From Athripsodes cinereus (taxonomy: Eukaryota > Arthropoda > Insecta > Trichoptera > Leptoceridae), in the NCBI GenBank assembly GCA_947579605.1, contig OX388327.1, positions 1,661,122-1,725,121 on the forward strand: a stretch of 64,000 nt of DNA, read 5' to 3'. The notes beneath the pieces were generated by a model, which saw nothing but the letters and a program-made list of their open reading frames with translations, was not told the origin of the DNA and did not search any database. This document shows, in pieces, positions 18,331 through 28,571 of this stretch. How positions within the stretch are numbered: the stretch's first letter is position 1; each line of letters opens with the position of its first letter. The translations under genes were made by a program, and so were the position numbers.

Positions 18331-18745
18331 GAAAGTTTTTGAACACAGATATTTCAGGCACAATGCTGGTATTTTGAACCCGCGTTTTGAGCCTAATCCT
18401 GTATATCTGGATAGGTGAATTTTTCCCGGCATTTGACTGTTAAGTTTTTGTGTGACCATGACTGATCATATGAAGACTTATCTGGTTGTATAATGCTGAG
18501 AAGTGTGGATGGCAATTCTGCCGCCGCGTATAAAAAAAAATTGGAAAGTTTTTGAACACAGATATTTCAGGCACAATGCTGGTATTTTGAACCCGCGTTC
18601 TGAGCCTAATCCTTTGATATCCTGTTGTATATCTGGATAGGTGAATTTTTCCCGGCATTAGACTGTTAAGTTTTTGTGTGACCATGATTGATCATATGGA
18701 GACTTATCTGTGTGGATGGCAATCCTGCCGCCGCGTTAAAAAAAT
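18331..18745. repeat. Tandem duplication, unit about 213 bp
   Basis: 18331-18543 and 18544-18745 are near copies starting GAAAGTTTTTGAACACAGAT and ending GGATGGCAAT-CTGCCGCCGCGT. The second copy has an extra CTTTGATATCCTGTTG-like stretch and lacks a TTGTATAATGCTGAGAAG stretch. No protein recognised. Confidence 0.85.
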
Positions 18746-19254
18746 TTATACAGCATCATATCCTAACTGGCTATAAGTTAGATTCATGTAATGCAATTAT
18801 GTTTTTCAATTAAATCTAACATTCAGAATTTATTTATTTTATTTATTTAATGAAAATAATACATTGAACAAGAAATATATACATCTAAGGATAATAAGTC
18901 ACGCCAAATCTAAAAGATTTGTCGGCGTGTTCTCTTATAACATACTATATACATATATTAACCTAATACGACATTAACCTAAATACAAAAATAATTACTA
19001 GTTATATATAAATCCACACTTTATTAACCATTCCTTGACTAATTTTTTTGCAATATTTTTACTCTTGCATTTCTTAATTTTCTTAATTTTCTTGCAATCT
19101 AACTATTATAGAAGCTGAGAGAAGCGAAATGTTCCAAAATAGGTCGAGGTCGAATCAAAGATAGATTATAAACTTTTTGCGGAAATAATCATCTTGCTGA
19201 AGTGGTGTAGTCTGTATGTAAACATCCATGTCATACTCTACGTGCCTCGTTGCT
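18746..19254. other. No gene seen
   Basis: AT-rich; 18830-18960 starts with a TTTATTTATTTAA stretch followed by CACGCCAAATCTAAAAG, possibly a non-LTR 3' end. Confidence 0.35.
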
Positions 19255-19350
19255 GAATATAAGATGTTAAATTGTCTAATGCGAACATTTTTACGGATAC
19301 CTGTATTTTATATTACACTTGAAAACTTACAGAAAAGAGTAACAGGTCTA
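19255..19350 (-). mobile_element. SINE-T fragment, very diverged
   Basis: GCTGAATATAAGATGTTAAATTGTCTAA, GATACCTGTATTTTAT and ACTTGAAAACTTACAGAAAAGAGT follow the minus-strand family order. Confidence 0.5.
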
Positions 19351-19435
19351 TACTACATACCTTCCCTTTAGAAGAAAATGCATGAAGAGTATGCATAAAG
19401 TAGAAACATAGCTTGTTTATTGAGTTGATGTTTAT

Positions 19436-19740
19436 TTGGTTAAACTCCATATTTATTGGGTTAGTTGGAAGGGATCGCGCCTTTGCGATAAACTCGCCCT
19501 CTGTAAGTATATTGATTGTTTTTAGTTAGAATGCATACCTTTTATGTAATTGTTTATAACCAATGCACAGTGAAGAAGTTTGGGTTAGTTGGAAGAGATC
19601 GCGCCTTTGCGATAAACTCGCCCTCTGTATATTGATTGTATGTAATTTTGATGTATATCTTTTATGTAATTGTATTTTATCAATGTACAGTAAAGAATAA
19701 ATAAATAAATAAATAAATAAATAAGAATGAATAAATAAAT
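19436..19740 (+). mobile_element. Duplicated non-LTR retroelement 3' end with AATA tail
   Basis: GGGTTAGTTGGAAGGGATCG then CGCCTTTGCGATAAACTCGCCCTCTGTA occurs twice (19458, 19583), each followed by TATGTAATTG, an ACAGT-AAGAA end, and for the second an (AATA)n tail at 19692-19735. The same end lies inverted at 24540-24680. It is a typical LINE 3' end; the coding part is absent. Confidence 0.65.
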
Positions 19741-19920
19741 TATTCAATTAATGTGTGTAAAACAATACAAAGAATTTTTGCTTAACTTCAGAAGTATACA
19801 TTATATTCCTGATTCCTGTAATATTCATGTGCGAGAGAAGGAAAGTGCTGCCCTTAGTTATTTTCGTCTTTTGCGTAAATTATTAATGTGTGTATGTATA
19901 TGTAGGTACATATGTGAGAT

Positions 19921-20195
19921 TATGTATATGTCTTAAATGTATTTGTCTTAAATGTATATGTCTTAAATGTATATGTCTTAAATGTATATGTCTTAAATGT
20001 ATATGTCTTAAATGTATATGTCTTAAATGTATATGTCTTAAATGTATATGTCTTAAATGTATATGTCTTAAATGTATATGTCTTAAATGTATATGTCTTA
20101 AATGTATATGTCTTAAATGTATATGTCTTAAATGTATATGTCTTAAATGTATATGTCTTAAATGTATATGTCTATTATGTATATGTCTTAAATGA
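19921..20195. repeat. 15-bp minisatellite, about 18 copies
   Basis: Unit TGTATATGTCTTAAA. Because 15 is divisible by 3 the array is open in one frame and would read as repeated CICLK, but this is a by-product of the repeat, not a gene. Confidence 0.95.
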
Positions 20196-20355
20196 TGTTA
20201 ATTATTTGAATGTTAATTGTTGTATTTATATTCAACGATTCCACCGTCTCAGAACGGATCACATTTAGTAAAACAGCGTAATTTCTTTATTGCACTTTGT
20301 ACATATTGATGTTATAGTGAAGAAAAATATTCATTTCATAATATATGAATTTGTA

Positions 20356-20600
20356 TATCCCGTGGAGCACCCGGTAGAGAATTGGTCTCCCACTCTTCTG
20401 CGTAAGTTTTCGAGTGTCCTGTAAAAGGCAGGTGTTCGAAAAAATTAAGACATTATACATCTTAAATTCAGCGATGAGGTTTGCCACCCATCCTGAATGT
20501 CTTGATTTTATATTGGCACGAAGAGGACAGTTTGCATGTTTCTTACATGCAGCTGATCTGCTGGCTGCCCCACTTGTGGGATATGCCGTGGTGGTATAGT
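20356..20600 (+). mobile_element. SINE-T, nearly full length
   Basis: From TATCCCGTGGAGCACCCGGT to GATATGCCGTGGTGGTATAG and TAGTAG, very close to the 17.2-kb copy. Confidence 0.85.
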
Positions 20601-22611
20601 AGTAGATGTTTATATTATGTAAATGCCTTATAAATGGCGATGTTAGCCATAAATTGAATAATAAATAAATAAATAAATAATAGCTATCTTCTATAAATGT
20701 ATGAATGTGATAAATAGAAATAATAACACTTTATTGATCAGAAAAAATCATAAGCATTAGGTGAGCTTATTGCCTGGAGGCAATATCTTCCAGCTAACCA
20801 AAATAATATGTGATATTATGTTGACAATGTGTAATTAATAGGTACTAAATAAAAGACAGTGTGAAAGGATAGAGTCGATAGTCTTTCAGTTCTCTCTGCC
20901 TATACCACAGGAGATTATGAAGAGATACACAGATAGATAAATGAAAATGTAGGGTCTTGTATAATCGTTGTATTGGTTCTGTCTCCATGTTCGCAGCAAC
21001 AGTAGCAGAGTTGTGTTCCACACCCTGGTACAAGTTGGCATTTCCACGACATAATGTCGGATTCCTTGTCATCCCACCCTACAATACTACCCTTGCTCCT
21101 TATCCTTTATCCCTATCTTTAGCTCTTCTCTCCCTGCATGCGATGGTTCTAAAAGGGATTGCAAATCTACAATCAGAATTTTGAATAAATTGTTTTCGAT
21201 GATTTTTACTAGTTTGATCACTTCGATCCAGTCTTAAGATATTTTGTACAAACAACTAGTACGTAGTAAATATGTAACTGTAAGTTAATTTATAGGTTTT
21301 TTTTTGCAAAACTATGGAGTCAGTAGACATTAACGGTTGCATTTAATTTAGGAGAAGATTTTGCCGGGGTTAGCCCTTCAGGCGAACCTTGAGCCCTTCT
21401 TTAAGAGGAATTTGCATGAAGAGTATGGATGACATAGGAACTGACATTCCTATGACATGCATGGGTGGAACCTTTAATGTAGTTTCAACAATCATCTTTC
21501 ATTTGTTGTTTGAAATCTCTTGAAAAAATCTCTCGCAAATCCAAATTAAGAAATCGATTTCACGTTTCGATGTTTTTACATTCCCTAATCGTTAGCACAG
21601 CATATTCTCTCTTTCTCTCTCTCTCTGCGTGCCGCCATCACCCGGGACATTCACTGTTTTAATTTGACATCTGACACTTTGTAACCCTCACCTACCCCCC
21701 CCCCCCTTAAAGGATTCTCTTTACACAAAGTTTCATACAGATTCAGGATTCATCCCTTACACAAAGTACACACGAATTGTACACTTACAAGCTAAAATAT
21801 TTTAATTCGACAAATCGAGTAGGTACATATTTACTTAATTATTTCAGTTAATATCTTTCGACCGACGGTGCTTGGTGGAAGTTCATTTTAACACTTGCTT
21901 AACACTCTAACATGCTTCCATAGTGACTATATTACGTAAATCGATTTTGCACAAAAGCAAATTCTGGACATCTTAACTCAGCTTTGTGCTCAAATGTACA
22001 TAAATTTATTTTTCTTGTTTTATTTTCATTGCTTTATTATTATTGTATGATTTGTAAAATTGGCATAGAAAATGCTTTTGTTTACTTTTTGTTTTTAATT
22101 TATTTCATATCTGTTGTTTGCTTCTCTCGTATAGAGGTACATCGAAGGAGTTTAGTCACAACACAAGATTTCACACGGAAGTTTTGGCAGTTTGGCGCCT
22201 CCGGTGTGGGCAAGATTTGTTAAGTGTAGAATTTCGGATAAATGGAAGACTTTTGCGTTATCCGGGTAGTCGGTGGGTTCTTCAGTGTATTAAAAAGCAA
22301 ATGCTGGAGATGTTTTCATTAAATCTGTCCACACCAATACCTATTCAATATTATTCAGTAGTTTAATGTAACAGACGCATATTTGGTGTGAGTCCGGTTA
22401 GACTGGACATGCATTACTCGAACACTGTTTCTTTATCCCTTATGTTGTATTTTTATATAGTTTATAATTATTTCAATATGTTTGCTGTAGATACGCTTAA
22501 TTGGGGGGTTGGCTTGATCAGATCAATATTATTCTCTCTGATTTTATTTTCAAATATGTTTCGTCAACTCACTGAGTGTGTCTCTATGGAAAAAATAAAA
22601 AAAAATATTAA
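20601..22611. other. Non-coding stretch with small repeats
   Basis: 20720-20820 (ACACTTTATTGATCAG..., TATTGCCTGGAGGCAATATCTTCCAGCTAACC) looks like a minus-strand LINE 3' end. There is a C12 run at 21695-21706 and a CT-rich patch near 21607-21625. 21850-21885 (ACCGACGGTGCTTGGTGGAA) matches a PLE-associated end. Open frames at 20957-21184 and 21984-22366 show no recognisable family. Confidence 0.45.
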
Positions 22612-23158
22612 TAAAGTTTTAAAATGTTAAACAAAAACACTGTTTAATTTTCACACATGGTTTTGTATTTGGTCAATTAATAATGACTCGTTAATTAGCA
22701 TTTAGTTATTATTACTTGACTGAATACAGACTAGAGGCGTTTGAGATGTGGACCTATAGAAGACTATTAGGAATTTCCTGGAGAGACCACATCACAAACG
22801 AAGAAGTTCTTCAAAGAATCGAAGGAGGAAGGCACCTGCTCAAGATTTTGTCAGAAAGGCGTGCAAGGTGGATCGGCCATGTAATACGACAAGAAGGCCT
22901 CTTGCATGCCGTAATGGAGGGTATGACCGAGGGGACAAACTCTAGGGGACGCCCACGCCGAGAGTACCTGGAGGACCTGCTGGTGGACATGCGCTGCTCA
23001 TCATATGCAGAATTCAAAAGAACCGCACAAGACAGGGAGGAGTGGAGGAGAAGAATTAAAGAGATAATTGCTGCAAACCAATCCCAGGATTGAAACCAGA
23101 GAGAGAGAGAATACAGAATCATACGTGAAAATTAAACAGTGTTTTAGTATAACATTTT
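22612..23158. mobile_element. Inverted Penelope-like ends flanking an RTE-C relic
   Basis: 22612-22655 (GTTTTAAAATGTTAAACAAA, AACACTGTTTAATTTTCACAC) and 23115-23158 are inverted copies about 44 bp long. Between them is an RTE-C coding fragment in plus orientation. This looks like a palindromic PLE end that received an RTE insertion. Confidence 0.7.
22716..23093 (+). pseudogene. RTE-C C-terminal fragment
   Basis: 125 codons open to TGA. It reads AFEMWTYRRLLGISWRDHI, TNEEVLQRI, RRARWIGHVIRQEGLLHAVM, RGRPRREYLEDLLVDM and AQDREEWRRRIKEIIAA. This is the classic C-terminal region after the RTE reverse transcriptase (E-x-W...RRLL-x-I-x-W-x-D...N-E-E-V-L...W-x-G-H...GRPR...DR-x-x-W). The catalytic domains are missing. 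No in-frame stop, so it is younger than most relics here. Its tail is GAGAGAGAGA. Confidence 0.8.
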
Positions 23159-23306
23159 AAAACTTATATTAAAATGAATTTTCACAACGTTAACGCACCT
23201 ACATTAAATTTAAAAAAAATGTTTATGTATCCATTGGTAAAAAGAAAGAAGAAAATCTAAATAGTAACGTAATTAAGTATTATTTATTTCTCCGTTAAGA
23301 CCTCTG

Positions 23307-23495
23307 AGGCCTGAGTCAATAACACTTTTTCACGTTACGTTTTCGTTCCGTTAGCGTTCAAATGCAGACGACGTTGCGCCAAAGTGTCAATTTTCGTAAC
23401 TATTGTGTATCTTAGCAACGAAATTGACACTCGCTTGCAACTTCGTCTATACTCGAACGTTAACGGAACGAAAACGTAACGTGAAAATGTGATCG
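23307..23495. mobile_element. Inverted-repeat MITE (CACGTTACGTTTTCG family)
   Basis: Left arm GGCCTGAGTCAATAACACTT, TTTCACGTTACGTTTTCGTTCC; right arm ends GGAACGAAAACGTAACGTGAAAATGTGAT. Arms of about 75 bp surround GACACTCG. A second copy at 61905-62100 has the same arms. No protein; class unproven, possibly PIF/Harbinger-like from a GGCCTG-type end. Confidence 0.7.
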
Positions 23496-23504
23496 ATGAT
23501 TATT

Positions 23505-23610
23505 GTTTCCGAGAGAGACGTCTTTTCACTTATCAGGTCATTATCAACAGATTGATAGATACAATTTGTCCACTAGTTACCCCATTTGTGGGATAAACGG
23601 TGATGGTATA
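23505..23610 (+). mobile_element. GAGAGACGTC repeat and SINE-T 3' scrap
   Basis: 23508-23555 (GAGAGACGTCTTTTCACTTATCAGG, TCATTATCAA) matches 6165-6205. 23568-23610 (CCACTAGTTACCCCATTTGTGGGA, GGTGATGGTATAG) is a short SINE-T 3' end. Confidence 0.6.
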
Positions 23611-23699
23611 GATATAGACAGGTTATTATTTCAACATGTCATACACGGAAATAAAGGTAATTACATTTAAACATAATTGAATTTAATGTTTCAGTGTTG

Positions 23700-23995
23700 A
23701 CATTGTGAAACAACATTTTAATAATATAAAATATAAAAAAAACACTGTTTTATGTTTCACATTAATGTATACAAAGTATACCACAAAAAAACAGTGTCAT
23801 TTTATATACTTAATTCAAATATAATGTTAATGTCACCAATCCTAAAAATAATTCATAATATTTAATAACATAAAATATAAAATAATCACTGTATTATGTT
23901 TCACATTAATGTATACAAAGTATATCACAAAAAAACAGTGTCATTTTATATACTTAATTCAAATATAATGTTAATGTCACATATCCTAAAAGTTG
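23700..23995. repeat. Direct duplication with 144-bp period, ACACTGT/ACAGTGT motifs
   Basis: Two copies, each with TTTCACATTAATGTATACAA and AAAAACAGTGTCATTTTATA, then TTCAAATATAATGTTAATGTCAC. Each unit has inverted ACACTGT...ACAGTGT elements, like other PLE-linked ends here. Confidence 0.85.
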
Positions 23996-24055
23996 TGATT
24001 TTTTTATGACATGGAGATGACAACTTGCATGATTATTTCATATAGTTAGACAACT

Positions 24056-24120
24056 GCTACTACTATACTACTATACCATCACGGCATATCCCACAAGTGG
24101 GGTAGCCAGCAGATCAGCTG
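24056..24120 (-). mobile_element. SINE-T 3' end only
   Basis: TACTATACCATCACGGCATATC then CCACAAGTGGGGTAGCCAGCAGATCAGCTG is identical to the family end; the rest is absent. Confidence 0.75.
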
Positions 24121-24535
24121 GTTAGTTAGCTAGTTAGACAACTGGCTATCTAGAAATGTCGTAATGGCATAAATAAATAAGAAATTTCTTAAATTCTGAG
24201 TTCAGGAATCTTAATACACTAAGCTTTATAACATCTCTAAACAATCCCAGGAATTGTACATAAATTTGTTTAAGTAATAACTATGTAGGTATATTGTATT
24301 ATCTTTATTTTCCTTGTCACTTCCTTCCTTCCTTTTTCTTCTAATATACGTGCTCTTCCTTCAGACACATCGTAGATTTTTTGTTTTCTCAAAAAAACAT
24401 TTCCACCTGAATTCACAAACATGTTAACTCTTATACCAAGCATTAATTTTGGCTAAGTGACATGATATTCACAGACACAGATTAGCAATTCGATTGTTTA
24501 AAAATATTTCCCCCAATTTAGACATATTCCACATA
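24121..24535. other. No gene seen
   Basis: AT-rich sequence with no recognised family. Confidence 0.35.
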
Positions 24536-24539
24536 TTTT

Positions 24540-24680
24540 ATTCGTTTATTTATTTATTCATTCTTTACTGTACATTGATAAAAAAACAATTACATAAAAG
24601 GTATACATTCAAATCAAATACAATCAATATACAAAGGGCGAATTTATCGCAAAGGCGCGATCTCTTCCAACTAACCCAAA
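24540..24680 (-). mobile_element. Non-LTR retroelement 3' end
   Basis: TTTATTTATTTATTCATTC, TTACTGTACATTGATAAA, then CGAATTTATCGCAAAGGCGCG and GATCTCTTCCAACTAACCCAA is the reverse complement of the duplicated end at 19436-19740. Confidence 0.65.
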
Positions 24681-24869
24681 ATATTAACTTAAAAAAAAAA
24701 CATATGATAAAAATAAAATCAATAATCTAAAGCAATTTGGAGAAAAGAGAGAAAAAAAAATATTCACAAAGTGAACATATATACAAACATATATACATAC
24801 ACACATATATAAAAAGGGAGAGACTGAAAAAAAAAGATACAAACATACATGCATAAAAGGAAAGGAAAA

Positions 24870-24882
24870 GGGGGGGGGGGGG
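24870..24882. repeat. G13 homopolymer
   Basis: Thirteen consecutive G; a potential quadruplex or an assembly-sensitive site next to the RTE-B fragment. Confidence 0.9.
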
Positions 24883-24894
24883 TTAGGAGTGATG

Positions 24895-25510
24895 GGTTTC
24901 AGGTATCGTACGATGAATTTCGTCGTAGGGTGATCTCCGGTCGGAATTACCAATCCGCATAGGAGCAGCTAGCGGGGCTTTCAACAACATGAACAAAGTT
25001 TGGAAGGCGTCTGGACTCAGCATCAGGACAAAATGTCGCTTGTTCAATGCGTGAATCATCCCAATCCTTCTATATGGCTGCGAGTCTTGGCACTTAACCA
25101 AGGCTCAAGAGCGGAAGATACTAAGCTTTGAAAACAAGTGTCTTAGAAGGATTTTGGATGTCAGATGGTATGAACATGTTACAAATGATGCTGTGCGCCG
25201 GCGCACCCAGCAGAGACCTGTAATCTCCGTAATACAAGAGAGACGATGGTCCTGGCTGGGACATGTTTTGAGAATGCCCAATGATAGTTGGCCAAAAAGA
25301 GCACTGTTTTTCCGTCCGCAGGGGTTCCGTCGGCCCGGGCGTCCCTCTTTCACAATACACCGTTCCTATGACAACGATATCAGAGCGCAAGGAATGTCGT
25401 GGGAAGAGGTGACGCAATTGGCACAGAGACGCTCTGAATGGAGGAGGCTGGTTTCTGCCCTGTGCTCCCGAGAGGAGCGTTGAGGGCGATGATGATGATG
25501 ATGACGATGA
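24895..25510 (+). pseudogene. RTE-B C-terminal fragment, longest copy
   Basis: One frame from about 24950 reads RIGAASGAFNNMNKVWKASG, LSIRTKCRLFNA, stop (25046), IIPILLYGCESWHLTKAQER and KILSFENKCLRRILDVRWYE. It then runs clean through VRRRTQQRPVISVIQERRW, SWLGHVLRMPNDSWPKRAL, GRPSFTIHRSYDN to SALCSREER and TGA. The L-L-Y-G-C-E-S-W motif lies just after the reverse transcriptase in RTE proteins. The 3' end runs into (GAT)n (25486-25506), its likely tail. It is 5'-truncated. Confidence 0.85.
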
Positions 25511-26124
25511 ATTTATAAGGAAAGTAGAAACACTATTCTAAATGTTTATTTTTTCTGGGATCGCATTGACCGAAAGCTGTAATGGTCCCAGTAGAATATG
25601 GTGTCATTTTAATAATAATAAGCATTATTTTGATATTTTTATGTCTGGCTTAAATTATTCAACATAATTTCAAAAAAAATTCTCGTATATTAACCAATCT
25701 TTCACCAGTTTCAGAAAGATTGGTTGGCATGGAAATAAATGGAGGAGGCCTTCGTTCTTAATTGGACGAGAGTGAGCTGATAAGTAAAAGAAGGAGCATC
25801 ATTATATGATAAATTGTTTTGTTTATAAGTTTTAGTTTTAATCAGGGTTAAATATATTTACTCCGTACTAGTAAGTCAGGTTCATTAACGTATTATTTTG
25901 TAACCAAAAGAATAAGTATTTATCCAGTAATCGTGTGTAGGTTATTAAATTTCTTCGTTTACGTTATAGACAATCTGACACAGGAATTCAGATTCCTTCG
26001 ATTAATTATATTTGGAAAAGATTTTTTCTCCCTTCCCAAATGTTTTAATGTCTGCTGAGTTTCACAAAAAAAAATTTTTAGGATTATTTATCGTTTGTTG
26101 TGAAGCTAAATTCGGATATTAAAT
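25511..26124. other. No gene seen
   Basis: AT-rich sequence; TGGTTGGCATGGAAATAAATGGAGGAGGCC (25720-25750) is unassigned. Confidence 0.35.
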
Positions 26125-26226
26125 GGTATAAATATGTAGTATACTACACAAATAATAAATTATCTAATTTGTTAAATAATAAAGATCACACCGAGCCCTT
26201 GCAAAAAAATTGGAGTGTACACACTT

Positions 26227-26336
26227 ATTATTTATTATTATTATTATTTGGATGATTTGTAAAGCGCCGTTTTGTGAAAAAATCCACCTCAAGGGCGCTC
26301 TTTGCTATCTAAGGTTGTGTCTGGATTATTCCGTCT
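26227..26336 (-). mobile_element. L2-like 3' tail inserted in the PLE
   Basis: On the minus strand: GCGCCCTTGAGGTGGATTTT, AAACGGCGCTTTACAAATC, then (AAT)n. The same tail design is seen at 54771-54850. It interrupts the PLE reading frame between GTACACACTT and GTGTGATGACTGC. Confidence 0.6.
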
Positions 26337-26469
26337 GTGTGATGACTGCGATGCTACATATATAGGTATGACCACAAGAAATTTTAAAACTAGACTTAGA
26401 GAGCACGAACTTTGCGTTAATAATAGTAATTATTCTGAGTTCGCGAATCATGTTATTGAATTTGATCAC

Positions 26470-26768
26470 TTCTTTCTTCTTCTTGTGCCGCTCCTATCGG
26501 AGGTTGGCGACCATCTCTTGATACTCTTCACGATCCTGGGTCAGTCTGATGAGGGTTGCTGCATCCGGTATTCCAAACCACTGCCGAAGATTCTTGAGCC
26601 ATGATGCTCTTTTGCGCCCCAAACCCCGTCTGCCCTCTATCTTACCCTCTACTATAAGCTGCAGAAGGGCATATTTTTCTCCACGGAATATGTGACTAAA
26701 GTATGCGGCCTTTCGTCTTTTGACAGTGGTTAGTAGCTCTCTATCTTTTTGCATTATATTTAGAACTG
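26470..26768 (-). pseudogene. RTE-G C-terminal fragment, 299-bp insertion
   Basis: Bounded by TTTGATCAC on both sides (26461-26469, 26769-26777). The minus strand reads KRRKAAYFSHIFRGEKYALL, VEGKIEGRRGLGRKRASWLK, NLRQWFGIPDAATLIRLTQDR and ends in a (AAG)n-type tail. 61735-61926 is a related copy. Only the C-terminus was inserted. Confidence 0.85.
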
Positions 26769-27239
26769 TTTGATCACAATTTCATAAAAACAAATAGTTC
26801 TTTCAAACATACAAATATAAATAATTATTTTAAACTATCTTCTTTGGAAACATTAGAAATTAATAAAGCTTTAAATTCAAAAGTAAATATTGTAAATAAA
26901 GTAATAAATCATTATAAAATAATCACCTCTTCTCACAATGTTTACAATGCCTAATCCTTAACAGGTGCAGCTATTGTTTTCCATTATTTTGTTTTTGTAG
27001 ATGTTTTTACAAAAATATTAGTCAGTATTATATCGCTCGTCAATGGTATAGGTTTACCGAAATCGATCGCGATTTAAATAATCGAGTAACGGATGTGCAT
27101 TGTAGAATACTTTAAAAACATTCAAAATGTCTCGTAACTGTTACATAGTTAATCCTTCTAAAATAACTGATACATTTGTAAATTTTATACATGAAACTAT
27201 CATATGAGGCTTAGAAAAGACAACATCACCTTATTCGGT

Positions 27240-27430
27240 AGTGGATGAGACTTGAACTTTCAACCCAACCTAATCGCGAGATATGCTTTGTGGAGGAACT
27301 TCGGAAAAATCAATCCTTTACAGCATTCAGGAGTAAACTAAAGATATCAGGGTTTTCTGCGCTCCTAAGATAGAAATTCCATTTAATGGCACCAAAGAAA
27401 TTGTCCTTCATCATCATCATTGAATGGAAG
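27240..27430 (+). pseudogene. L2-like retroelement 3' end
   Basis: A plus-strand frame reads QSFTAFRSKLKISGFSALLR and stops at TAG (27369-27371). Then come a stem-loop region (AGAAATTCCATTTAATGGCACC) and a TTCATCATCATCATTG tail. F-R-S-K-L-K is the usual end of CR1/L2-type proteins. Confidence 0.55.
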
Positions 27431-27574
27431 AGGCTATTTTTGACCTTCTGCATCCTGCAGTTGGATTATTAAAGGGTGATTACAGAGATTAGTCCTACTT
27501 TTGAAAGAGATATAAATCTTGTCTAGAAAAATCACCGTGCGTGTTTGAAGAATTTTATGATTTGTTAATTAATA

Positions 27575-27810
27575 CATCCCGGATCCCGTGGAGCACCCGG
27601 TAAAGAATTGGTCTCCCACTCTTCTGCGTAAGTTTTCGAGTGTCCTGTAAAAGGCAGGTTCGAAAAAATTAAGACATTTTACACCTTAAATTCAGCGATG
27701 AGGTTTGCCACCCATCCTGAATGTCTTGATTTTTTGTTCCTTACATGCAGCTGATCTGCTGGCTACCCCACTTGTGGAATATGCCGTGATGGTATAGTAG
27801 TACTAGTAGT
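27575..27810 (+). mobile_element. SINE-T, nearly complete
   Basis: GGATCCCGTGGAGCACCCGGTA to ATATGCCGTGATGGTATAG, tail TAGTACTAGTAG. A deletion removes most of the GGCACGAAGAGGACAGTTTGC section. Confidence 0.85.
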
Positions 27811-28571
27811 AATTAATATATAATTAATGCTATAATTTGATTCTCAATTATATTTCGTTCTTCGCCAATAATTATTGTTGTTCTCGCCTTGCTCCAACTG
27901 TGTTGCGAATGAGAATTTTGAGAATCTGAGATTCTCATTTAATCTATCTATTTATCTATATTTATAATATGACGTGGATGTAATGCTCTAGAATAATTTA
28001 TGAATTGTACAGTGTCCATGAGGTGCTTTGGCACGTAAAAGTCACTTTAATGTTGTCCAATAATGATAATAAAGTAGATATAACATGTATTAATAAATAT
28101 ATATGTAAATAATAAAAAATACAATTTATGTAGAAGAAGCAAAAGAAGTACCTATGTAAAGATGCACCAACAAGACGTTTCGTTCTTTGAACCTACCCCA
28201 TTTAAAATGTGGCGTGAAGGTTAAGTATAGTATAATGTATTTACATAGAGAATTATAATGTATGTGATGATGTGCACAATTTACAAATGTGTATAAATTG
28301 TGAACACAAGTATTCACCAGGTTTAATTTAATATTGTGAAACGTCTACCCTTCATGAAACACCTAAGGGGTGAGAGATTCAAATACTTAAATCAAAATAG
28401 ACACATAACAATAATAATAATAATAAATATAGTATTGTTTTTTAGTGAATTCAATATAAAACACGTCAGTTGTGTGTGACAGCGTTCCAATTGCAGAGAA
28501 CATATTATAAACATAGAGAAGAATAGATGCTATGTATGTTAGAAGGTAGATACCTAGATTCATACTGTTTC
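27811..28571. other. No gene seen
   Basis: AT-rich sequence with an AAT run (28410-28426). Confidence 0.35.

Larger units (their letters stand above)
26125..27130 (+). mobile_element. Penelope-like element fragment with two insertions
   Basis: Collinear with the minus-strand copy at 50770-51395. Readable parts: NNKDHTEPLQKN before the first insert, CDDCDATYIGMTTRNFKTR, LREHELCVNNSNYSEFANHV up to the second, then FIKTNSSFKHTNINNYF and LETLEINKALNSKVN. DATYIG is the YIG half of a GIY-YIG nuclease. The 3' UTR (ATATCGCTCGTCAATGGTATAG, CGAAATCGATCGCG) is also shared. Inserts: 26227-26336 and 26470-26768. Confidence 0.75.

Noticed and set aside
19890..20195. A 101-codon frame of repeated CICLK
   Set aside because: Product of the 15-bp minisatellite; no start context or family.
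19921..20195. CRISPR-like repeat array
   Set aside because: Units are contiguous with no unique spacers, and the genome is eukaryotic.
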